Assembly: GCA_023380675.1 (NCBI GenBank)
Contig: JAMCRS010000302.1
Coordinates: 1,507-16,187 of the forward strand
From: Chloroflexota bacterium
GTDB lineage: Bacteria > Chloroflexota > Anaerolineae > UBA4142
Direction of reading: 5' to 3'
DNA: 14,681 bases
The notes beneath the pieces were generated by a model. That model was not told the origin of the DNA. It ran no database searches and worked only from the letters and a program-made list of their open reading frames with translations. Both the position numbers and the translations under genes were made by a program. Positions 8,159 through 13,871 of the stretch are shown here, one piece after another (position 1 is the first letter of the stretch; the number at the start of each line of letters is the position of its first letter).

Positions 8159-10021
8159 CTACTGTTTTGGTACCGGCTTGAGATCGAGCAGCATCAAACC
8201 GGAAGTCATGTTCCAGTAACCACGCCAGGTGGCGGGCAGATAGTGATTGCCCTTGTCTGTCGAGGTCGGCCAATTGGTCCAGGCGGTCGTGCTCATCTGG
8301 GCCCACAGACCGTTGTACCACAACGGGATCGTAGGCAGGTCGGTCATCGTGATCTTTTGCAGCTTGGACGTGATGGCCTTGATGGCTGCATCGTCGCCGA
8401 CCTTGACCTGGTCCAGTTGATCCACGAGAGCGAACGCGTCCGGATTGTTGTAGCGGCCGTAGTTGCCCCACTGCGCCGTCGCGATCGTGTCGAGTGGGTG
8501 CTGGAACACCCACATGTAGTACGAGTAGACGGTGCTGCTGAGCTGGGCTTCGTTGCGGATGGACATGTCGAGCGTGCCCTTGAGCAGGGAATCGAGCCAT
8601 CCACCGTAGTCAGGGTAATCCGGTGTGACTTTGATTCCGATGGTCGCAAAGTTCTTGGACATGATTTGGATGGCGGCCATCCAGTCCGTCCAGCCGCTCG
8701 GGCAGGTGATCTTGAGATCGATCTTGGAGCCGTCCGGGGCTTCGAGGAACCCGTCGCCGTCGACGTCTTTGTAGCCCGCGTCGGCGAGGATTTGCTTGGA
8801 CTTGGCCGGATCGTACGACCAACCCAATTGCTTCACCTGGTCCTTGTCGACGTACTTGTCCCACGACGGCATCAGGCCGGTCGGGTCGGATTTCGCCACG
8901 AGGCCGGCGTAGTCGTTCTGGACAATGTCGTCGACGTTGATCGAGTACGCCAACGCCTTGCGGAAGGCGAGGTCGTCCATCGGTTTCTTCTGCAGGTTAA
9001 AGATCAGCTGCACGGTGTTGGCGGGGATCATGTACGGCGCATCCGGATAGTACGTCGTGACGCCGTAGCCGCCCTTGACGAGCGTAGCGACGCCGGGCAA
9101 AAAGTTGTTGTCCAGGTCGATCCCGCCCTGCAGGACCAATCCGAGTCCGACGTTGTTGCTGGGAACCACGATGTCGACGATCCGCTTGGGCCCGGGGGTC
9201 TTGCCGAAAGCTTTGATGCCCCACCAGTTGTCGTTGCGCACGAGCACCGCGCGGTCCTGCGCCGCCGATTCGGCCATGTACATGCCGCTGCCAACCGGTT
9301 TGTCATTGGGGCCGCCGCTGATGTCTTTGACGTCCCGCCCCTCCCACAAGTGCTGCGGAACGATCGGGACCTGATACATGAAGTAAAACCCAACTTCCTG
9401 ATACGGCGGAGTTGACTTGAACTTGAAATCGAGTGTGTTGGCATCCTTCTTGTCGATGGACGCCAGCGACTTCCACATGTTCTGGAATGCGAGCCCCGTC
9501 CCCTTGTACTTGCCGTTGGGATCGGCGAGCTCCATCGTGAACTTGACGTCGTCCGCCGTCAGTGGCTTGCCGTCCGTCCAGTTGACGCCCTGGCGGATCT
9601 TGACTTCCCACGTGGTGTCGTTGAGCCAGTTCGCCGATTCGGCCAGCCACGGCGTGAACTTGTCGGTCAGGGGGTCGTAGATGAACAGGGTTTCATAGAT
9701 CAGACCGACGGTGCCCACGGAGTAGCCGCCGCCGTTCCAGGGGTTCCAACTCGAGGGAGGACCCCACTGGACGCCGGTGGTGTAGAGGGTTTCGTCTCGT
9801 TTGAACGTCACGGCCGGGGCGGTGGTAGGCGCCGCTGTCGGTTGAACGACGACGGTCTGCGGGGCCACGACCGTCTGAGGAACGACGACCGTCTTCTCCA
9901 CGATCTGTGGAGGTGCGGTGGGGGCCGGCGGCGCCGCCGTGGGCGCCGCGCAGGAACCGAGGAGCACCATGCTGAGCGCCACCAAGAGCAGCACAGGCAC
10001 TCGCGACCAATTGCGGTTCAT
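8159..10021 (-). CDS. Family-5 extracellular solute-binding lipoprotein (oligosaccharide receptor of the ABC importer)
   Basis: Lipid-anchored extracellular receptor that captures the substrate for the adjacent permeases, 620 residues. The signal peptide covers about residues 1-23 with lipobox LGSC and lipidated Cys24. Residues about 25-70 form a low-complexity Ala/Pro/Thr and TVV(V/A)PQ-repeat linker, then the SBP_bac_5 domain begins (WNPWNGGGYSVGTVGLIYETL). Typical elements follow: WEVKIRQGVNWTDGKPLTADDVKFTME, then LAYSINVDDIV, and LQKITMTDLPTIPLWYNGLW near the end. The start is ATG 10021 with AAGGAG 8 nt upstream. The family is named for oligopeptides, but members also bind oligosaccharides (the mannan and cellobiose receptors of Thermotoga, for example). 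The surrounding GH130, GH2 and GH3 genes favour beta-mannosides or glucomanno-oligosaccharides here. The exact ligand cannot be read from the sequence. Confidence 0.94.
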   Translation of the reverse strand: MNRNWSRVPVLLLVALSMVLLGSCAAPTAAPPAPTAPPQIVEKTVVVPQTVVAPQTVVVQPTAAPTTAPAVTFKRDETLYTTGVQWGPPSSWNPWNGGGYSVGTVGLIYETLFIYDPLTDKFTPWLAESANWLNDTTWEVKIRQGVNWTDGKPLTADDVKFTMELADPNGKYKGTGLAFQNMWKSLASIDKKDANTLDFKFKSTPPYQEVGFYFMYQVPIVPQHLWEGRDVKDISGGPNDKPVGSGMYMAESAAQDRAVLVRNDNWWGIKAFGKTPGPKRIVDIVVPSNNVGLGLVLQGGIDLDNNFLPGVATLVKGGYGVTTYYPDAPYMIPANTVQLIFNLQKKPMDDLAFRKALAYSINVDDIVQNDYAGLVAKSDPTGLMPSWDKYVDKDQVKQLGWSYDPAKSKQILADAGYKDVDGDGFLEAPDGSKIDLKITCPSGWTDWMAAIQIMSKNFATIGIKVTPDYPDYGGWLDSLLKGTLDMSIRNEAQLSSTVYSYYMWVFQHPLDTIATAQWGNYGRYNNPDAFALVDQLDQVKVGDDAAIKAITSKLQKITMTDLPTIPLWYNGLWAQMSTTAWTNWPTSTDKGNHYLPATWRGYWNMTSGLMLLDLKPVPKQ

Positions 10022-10045
10022 CTGTCTCTCCTTTTCGAGAATCTG

Positions 10046-10054
10046 TGGTATAAT
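10046..10054 (+). promoter_or_regulatory. Extended -10 promoter for a plus-strand RNA
   Basis: TGGTATAAT combines a perfect -10 hexamer (10049-10054) with the TG extension. No good -35 is present at 16-18 bp, which extended -10 promoters tolerate. It points away from the receptor gene and antisense to the surrounding operon; predicted transcription start is near 10061. Confidence 0.5.
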
Positions 10055-10060
10055 CCACTG

Positions 10061-10174
10061 CAGGGGAGCCCGGACTCGGCACCAGACGGGCAGGGTTCCC
10101 CCTTTGTCTTTGGCATCCTTGGTAGACCGCTGAGCGTTAGGGCGTGAGGCGGTTCACCGGGATGCCTCTTTTTG
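10061..10174 (+). ncRNA. Candidate structured small RNA (unrecognised)
   Basis: Not a family I recognise. The predicted transcript starts about 7 nt after a perfect extended -10. Its 5' hairpin pairs 10063-10071 (GGGGAGCCC) with 10093-10101 (GGGTTCCCC): nine pairs including one G-U, with a 21-nt loop. A short pyrimidine/purine linker leads to a long 3' hairpin (10112-10166), then TCTTTTTG. The RNA would lie in the gap between GH130 and receptor cistrons, on the opposite strand, so it could act in cis on the operon leader or in trans. The hairpins also form in the minus-strand mRNA, where they might be processing or stabilising elements; the U tract exists only in the plus orientation. It lacks the SRP-RNA GGAAG-type apical motif and is too short for 6S RNA. 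Confidence 0.45.
10112..10173 (+). terminator. Rho-independent terminator-like hairpin of the candidate small RNA
   Basis: Outer stem GGCATCC (10112-10118) pairs perfectly with GGATGCC (10160-10166). The inner stem GGTAGACCGC (10121-10130) pairs with GCGGTTCACC (10149-10158) with one A-C mismatch and one G-U. The apical loop is 18 nt. TCTTTTT follows at 10167-10173, as expected for intrinsic termination on the plus strand. Confidence 0.55.
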
Positions 10175-10271
10175 TTCTCGCGTACCGATCACGCGGAAAG
10201 CTGGTGCTTGGCTTTGCGTGCCGCATCGATGGTTCTGGCTGGGTCACCTCCTTCCTTTTTCAAACGGCGAG

Positions 10272-11258
10272 TCACCGGTCGGAATTGCGCTTGACGAAAT
10301 CGACAATCTCATTGACTCTGGCAAATGCCACGCCCGTGACCGTATCCGCAGCTCCATAGTAGATGGCGATCCGATCCGTCGGCGCGTCGACGAGGGCCGC
10401 GCAGGGAAAGACCACGTTGGGCGTATCCCCCACGCGCTCGTACAATTCGCGCGGCCCCATCAAATAGGGCGCGGTGCGCGCGATCACCTTCCACGGCTCG
10501 TCGAGATCGAGCAGAGCCGCGCCGAAGCTGTATTCGAATCCGTTGCATTGGGTGATGACGCCGTGGTAGAACAAGAGCCAGCCCTCGCCGGTCTCGATCG
10601 GCGTGGGACCGGCGCCGACCTTTGTGCTCTGCCAGAACCATCCGCCCGTCGGGGACATGACGAAGCGATGGTGTCCCCAATGTTCCAGGTCCGGGCTCTC
10701 GCTGTAAAAGATGTCGCCGAAGGGCGTGTGGCCGCGGTCGCTCGGGCGGCTCAACATGGCGTACTTGCCGCGGATCCGGTGGGGGAACAGCACGCCGTTG
10801 CGATTGTACGGGAGGAGGGCGTGCTCGATCTGGTAAAAAGTCTCGAAATCGTAGGTGTAGCCGACGCCGATGGTGGGTCCGTGATATCCGCTGCACCAGG
10901 TCACGTAATAGCGGTCTTCGATCCAACAGACGCGCGGGTCGTAGGCGTACTGGGGATGGGCAAGCTCGGGGTCGTCGCAAACGAACTGGATGGGCGCCGG
11001 CTGGATCTGCCAGTTCAGCCCGTCGGCGCTGCGGCCGCTGTGGATCTGCATCGCGCGCCGTTTGTCGTCACAGCGGAAAACGCCGGCGAAGCCGCCCCGG
11101 TAGGGGACGACCGCGCTGTTGAAGATGCTGTTGGAGGTGGGCAGCAGGTCGGCCGGGATGATCGGATTGCGGCTGTAACGCCAGACAACATCCTCACAGC
11201 CGGGGACGCGCTCTTCCCACGGGAGGTTCGGTACAGCCGGACCGAGGGTTTTCTTCAT
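10272..11258 (-). CDS. GH130 beta-mannoside phosphorylase
   Basis: Glycoside hydrolase family 130 protein, likely phosphorolysing beta-mannosides to alpha-mannose 1-phosphate and a shortened acceptor in the cytoplasm (no signal peptide). The protein is 328 residues, close to the shorter GH130 group (manno-oligosaccharide or mannosyl-N-acetylglucosamine phosphorylases) rather than the longer mannosyl-glucose phosphorylases. Five-bladed propeller features include [20 protein letters not shown] (30-49), GRSADGLNW (75-83), [10 protein letters not shown] (106-115; proposed catalytic D107) and YGAADT (301-306). Candidate phosphate ligands are present: R153-N154, R171, K213 and H232; such basic residues distinguish phosphorylases from GH130 hydrolases. 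I prefer ATG 11258 over a TTG two codons upstream; GAGGA lies 10 nt before the ATG. It follows the regulator by 30 bp, so is probably its first co-transcribed partner. The acceptor (mannose, glucose or GlcNAc) is undecided. Confidence 0.9.
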   Translation of the reverse strand: MKKTLGPAVPNLPWEERVPGCEDVVWRYSRNPIIPADLLPTSNSIFNSAVVPYRGGFAGVFRCDDKRRAMQIHSGRSADGLNWQIQPAPIQFVCDDPELAHPQYAYDPRVCWIEDRYYVTWCSGYHGPTIGVGYTYDFETFYQIEHALLPYNRNGVLFPHRIRGKYAMLSRPSDRGHTPFGDIFYSESPDLEHWGHHRFVMSPTGGWFWQSTKVGAGPTPIETGEGWLLFYHGVITQCNGFEYSFGAALLDLDEPWKVIARTAPYLMGPRELYERVGDTPNVVFPCAALVDAPTDRIAIYYGAADTVTGVAFARVNEIVDFVKRNSDR

Positions 11259-11288
11259 GGACAACTCGTCCTCGAGTTGGAGTCGTTC

Positions 11289-12320
11289 TTACTTGACTCG
11301 AGCTATTGACTCGCGTTCGATCAGGGTCGGGTGTATGGTGAGGGTAATGCGTGCGGCGTTCGGGTTGTCGAGCCTAAAGTTGAGCATCTGCACGGCGGCG
11401 CGGCCCATCGAAACGATGTCGACGTGCATCGTGGTGAGCGGCGGCGCCGACTTGACGGCGAGGTACGTATCGTCGTATCCGATCACGGAGAGGTCTTGGG
11501 GAACCACGCGGCCCAATTCCTGAGCGGCATGCATCGCGGTCACGGCGACTTCGTCGTTGATGCCGAATAGAGCAGTGATCAGGGGATGCTCCTTCAGCAG
11601 TTGAGTCGTCTCGGAGTGCCCGTGAGACTGATTTATATTGAACTCGGCGACGTAGGTATCGCCGATTTCGTTCTCTTTCAGCGCGCGCAGGTAACCGTTG
11701 CGGCGATCGCGCAGGCTCGGGTAGGAGCACGCTTCGCCGCCGATCAACGCAATGTGCCGGTGGCCTCGACTCAACAGGTACTCGACGGCCTGGTAGGCCG
11801 CCCGAAAGTTGTCGGAGACGACCGCGTCGAAGCTCTCCGTGTCCGAGTAGGCGTCGACCAGAACGAGCGGGGGAGTATGCTTGGTGCTGATCCAGGTGAT
11901 CGTCTCGTCCACGAACGTGCCGACCATGAGCAGCCCGTCGATCACGTCGCTGTTCAACATCGCAGGCACTTCGGTCGGGCGGTTGTTCGCGTCCACCGGG
12001 AGTCGACTGAACATCAAATTGATTCCGTCGTGGCGGCAGGCCTCTTCGATGCCCACGATCACCTTGGAGTAAAAGGGGTTCGCTTCGGAAGGTACGCTTG
12101 GTTCGCTCTTGACGATCATCCCAAGTGTCGACAGACGGACGGCGCGCGAATTGGCCTGCGTGCGCTTGAGAGGGTATCCAAGACTCTCGGCAGCCTCCAA
12201 CACGCGGTTGCGCGTGGACTGCGAGATTCCGGGACGGTTGTTCATGACAAGCGAGACTGTGGCCACGGACACACCACTCTGTTTCGCAATGTCCGACAGT
12301 GTCAACTTTGACTCGACCAA
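11289..12320 (-). CDS. LacI-family transcriptional regulator
   Basis: DNA-binding regulator, 343 residues, expected to bind as a dimer and respond to a sugar. The N-terminal helix-turn-helix is TLSDIAKQSGVSVATVSLVM (7-26), followed by the hinge region VLEAAESLGYPL (41-52). The rest is a periplasmic-binding-protein-like effector domain with the typical C-terminal block VIGYDDTYLAVKSAPPLTTM. The start is TTG 12320, the only in-frame start codon upstream of the HTH before a stop; a nearby ATG (12325) is out of frame. The ribosome site is poor. Position at the head of the GH130/transporter/GH2/GH3 run and a strong promoter just upstream suggest it is autoregulated and represses the locus until a mannoside-derived inducer appears; this is inferred from context. 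Confidence 0.93.
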   Translation of the reverse strand: MVESKLTLSDIAKQSGVSVATVSLVMNNRPGISQSTRNRVLEAAESLGYPLKRTQANSRAVRLSTLGMIVKSEPSVPSEANPFYSKVIVGIEEACRHDGINLMFSRLPVDANNRPTEVPAMLNSDVIDGLLMVGTFVDETITWISTKHTPPLVLVDAYSDTESFDAVVSDNFRAAYQAVEYLLSRGHRHIALIGGEACSYPSLRDRRNGYLRALKENEIGDTYVAEFNINQSHGHSETTQLLKEHPLITALFGINDEVAVTAMHAAQELGRVVPQDLSVIGYDDTYLAVKSAPPLTTMHVDIVSMGRAAVQMLNFRLDNPNAARITLTIHPTLIERESIARVK

Positions 12321-12352
12321 TGCATCGTCTCAAAACCGAGGATACTTTGAAT

Positions 12353-12374
12353 TAAAACTTCAGTTAGAGTTTAA
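12353..12374. promoter_or_regulatory. Operator-like inverted repeat over the -10 and start site
   Basis: AAACT (12355-12359) and AGTTT (12368-12372) form an inverted repeat with 8 bp between, flanked by TTA/TAA that nearly extends it. It covers the -10 and the predicted start, where a repressor would block initiation. It is a candidate site for the adjacent LacI protein; the centre does not match the classic CG-centred LacI operator, so confidence is modest. Confidence 0.35.
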
Positions 12375-12396
12375 CATATTTTTGACGCCAAGTCAA
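12368..12396 (-). promoter_or_regulatory. Sigma-70-type promoter for the LacI gene and downstream locus
   Basis: On the minus strand TTGACT (12396-12391) and TAAACT (12373-12368) are separated by exactly 17 bp, with a TG extension before the -10. The expected start is near 12361, giving a leader of about 40 nt before the TTG codon. Confidence 0.7.
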
Positions 12397-12436
12397 TACC
12401 ACACTATTTTGCCTTATTTTCCTAGCAAAATGGTAT
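12396..12436. repeat. Bulged inverted repeat just upstream of the -35
   Basis: ATACC (12396-12400) pairs with GGTAT (12432-12436), and ATTTTGC (12406-12412) pairs with GCAAAAT (12425-12431), with a 5-nt bulge on one side. That is 12 matched pairs in AT-rich DNA abutting the -35 hexamer, where activators often bind. No U tract or GC stem supports a terminator. Confidence 0.45.
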
Positions 12437-12636
12437 CCGAGAGCGGTTGCATTTGTTGCGCGGGACAACAAGCAAATCTTCATCGAGTTGAATATCCGGC
12501 GTCTGGTGCCAAAAACGGACCGTCTACTAAACGGTTTAATTCAGACTCGCATCCGGTGCCGATCGGCTTCACATGACGCTTTTCCAGAAGCGGCGTTGCG
12601 TCTTTAGAATCGGTCTGGCGATCGCGTTGGCTCAAT

Positions 12637-13644
12637 CTAGACCGCGGTCGCAGTAATCATTTGGGAGAGCGCGCCCGCCGGCTCGACGCCGGTGAATTCG
12701 TAGCCGGTCCGGACCAGGAGGTCTTGGAACTCGGTGAGCGTCCGCTCCCGCCCGCCGTCGACGACCATCATGCTCATGTCTGCCAGAACGGACTCGAGCG
12801 TCGGATCGGCCGGATCGAGGACGCGCTCGACGATCAGGAGCCGGGCTCCCGCCGCCGACGCGCGCCGGCAATTCTCGAGAATCCGCGCGGCCTCTCGATC
12901 GTCCCAATCGTGCAGGACGCGCGACAGTATGTACGCGTCGCCTCCCGCCGGTACCTCCTCCATAAAGCTTCCAGCCACCACTTGGCATCTGGAATCCAAT
13001 CCCATCGACCGCAGTCGCTCTAGGCCGGCCTCGACCGCTCCCGGCAGGTCGAACAGCACTCCGCGCGTCGCTGGATAGGCTTGTAGGACCGCCGCGATCA
13101 AGGCCCCCTGGCCGCCCCCCACATCGACGACTAGCCCAAACGGCTCCCAGTCAAACGCCGCGACCACCGCACGCGCGATGGCGTCGCCGCGCGGCCGCGT
13201 GGCCGCGTCGAATACCTTTCTTGCCGCGTCGTTCTGCGCTCGATACTCCCACGCGCTCATTCCAAACTGCCGTTCGAAGCCGGTCTCGCCGGTCTTGACG
13301 CAGTGAAGAAGCTGGCTCCAAGCAGGATAGTGCTGACTGATCGTAAAGATCACCCGCGCCCGCAGCGAGCCCGGGCTGTCGTGGAGCAGCGTCTCGGCAA
13401 GCGGATTGAGCGCATACCGGTCTCCATCCAAGCGCGTAAAGATTCCCGCCGCGGCCAGCCCGCGCAAGAGTCGCCCGAGGCGGTCCGGGTGCGCGCCGGT
13501 CGTGTTCGCCAGGTCGGCAGTCCGCACCGGCCCGTCCTTCATCCGGTCGGCGAGCCCGAGCTCGGCCGCCACGTAAACCATCTGTGACAACTGATAGCCT
13601 GCGGCAATCTGTCGCATAACCTCTTGCGGCGTCTCCGGGTTCAC
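12637..13644 (-). CDS. SAM-dependent class-I O-methyltransferase (family 2 / caffeate-OMT-like)
   Basis: O-methyltransferase of 335 residues resembling hydroxyindole, caffeate and polyketide O-methyltransferases. The N-terminal winged-helix/dimerisation part spans about 1-110 (GYQLSQMVYVAAELGLADRM, then HPDRLGRLLRGLAAAGIF). The Rossmann domain has SAM motif VVDVGGGQG (172-180), FDLPGAVEA (198-206), and LHDWDD (244-249) with likely catalytic base H245. Conserved DMSMMVVDGGRERT (289-302) lies near the end. The start is GTG 13644: AAAGGAG lies 7 nt upstream and homology begins here; the longer reading from 13758 passes through the promoter. It appears to be a single-gene transcript with its own promoter, unrelated to the mannoside locus. 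The methyl acceptor cannot be predicted; secondary-metabolite or quinone-like aromatic hydroxyls are typical. Confidence 0.9.
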   Translation of the reverse strand: MNPETPQEVMRQIAAGYQLSQMVYVAAELGLADRMKDGPVRTADLANTTGAHPDRLGRLLRGLAAAGIFTRLDGDRYALNPLAETLLHDSPGSLRARVIFTISQHYPAWSQLLHCVKTGETGFERQFGMSAWEYRAQNDAARKVFDAATRPRGDAIARAVVAAFDWEPFGLVVDVGGGQGALIAAVLQAYPATRGVLFDLPGAVEAGLERLRSMGLDSRCQVVAGSFMEEVPAGGDAYILSRVLHDWDDREAARILENCRRASAAGARLLIVERVLDPADPTLESVLADMSMMVVDGGRERTLTEFQDLLVRTGYEFTGVEPAGALSQMITATAV

Positions 13645-13678
13645 GTTCCAACTCCTTTCGTTTCTGGTTGTGCCGCCC

Positions 13679-13707
13679 AGTATAACAGGCGGAACGCATC
13701 CTGCCAA
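13679..13707 (-). promoter_or_regulatory. Sigma-70-type promoter for the methyltransferase gene
   Basis: Minus strand TTGGCA (13707-13702), 17-bp spacer, TATACT (13684-13679) with a TG extension. Each hexamer matches consensus at five of six positions. The predicted start near 13671 leaves a leader of about 27 nt containing AAAGGAG. Confidence 0.75.
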
Positions 13708-13723
13708 CAATTCCCGCTGCCGG

Positions 13724-13751
13724 CGGGCGCCGCGGGCTTCGCTCGCGCCCG
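13724..13751. repeat. GC-rich inverted repeat between divergent promoters
   Basis: CGGGCGC (13724-13730) and GCGCCCG (13745-13751) form a perfect 7-bp stem with a 14-nt loop. It lies upstream of the methyltransferase promoter and about 120 bp before the adaptor gene. It could insulate the divergent units or be chance in G+C-rich DNA; no T tract follows. Confidence 0.35.
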
Positions 13752-13805
13752 GGGCCAAAACGGGAAACGGGCTCCGGCATCTTTCAGCACAACTTTACCA
13801 GAGGT

Positions 13806-13836
13806 TTGGCGAATTCTAATCTAGTCCCTTTAGAAT
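13806..13836 (+). promoter_or_regulatory. Weak candidate promoter for the membrane-fusion gene
   Basis: TAGAAT (13831-13836) matches five of six -10 positions; the best -35 is TTGGCG (13806-13811) at a long 19-bp spacing. The AT-rich context and the position 36 bp before the start codon support it, but the -35 is poor. Confidence 0.35.
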
Positions 13837-13871
13837 GAGAATCGGACAACATCGATCTGGGAGGTTTATGT

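Larger units (their letters stand above)
12321..12636. other. AT-rich regulatory gap upstream of the LacI gene
   Basis: A 316-bp stretch without a believable gene. The part nearest the regulator (12340-12440) is strikingly AT-rich for this window and carries the promoter and several inverted repeats listed separately. The remainder holds a small TTGTTG/CAACAA hairpin (12453-12471), two odd-length palindromes (12515-12523, 12528-12538) and a weak GACGC/GCGTC repeat around 12574-12602 that could mark the end of the methyltransferase transcript, although no T tract follows it. Confidence 0.6.

Noticed and set aside
8243..9415. 390-codon plus-strand frame antisense to the receptor gene
   Set aside because: Shadow frame of a clear family-5 receptor; no domain, and no sensible start region.
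10137..10226. 29-codon minus-strand ORF after the strong Shine-Dalgarno
   Set aside because: Not listed as a gene because the Shine-Dalgarno is 20 nt from the ATG and the peptide is unremarkable; retained only as part of the 16S-tail observation.
10200..10253. c-di-GMP-I (GEMM) riboswitch signature ACGCAAAGCC on the minus strand
   Set aside because: Only this 10-nt string matches. The required upstream GGGCAAACC-like segment, the GGC/GCC closing pairs and the tetraloop-receptor hairpin are absent.
13645..13758. Longer N-terminus for the O-methyltransferase
   Set aside because: The extension includes the -10 and -35 of the gene's own promoter and lacks homology; GTG 13644 has AAAGGAG at good spacing.
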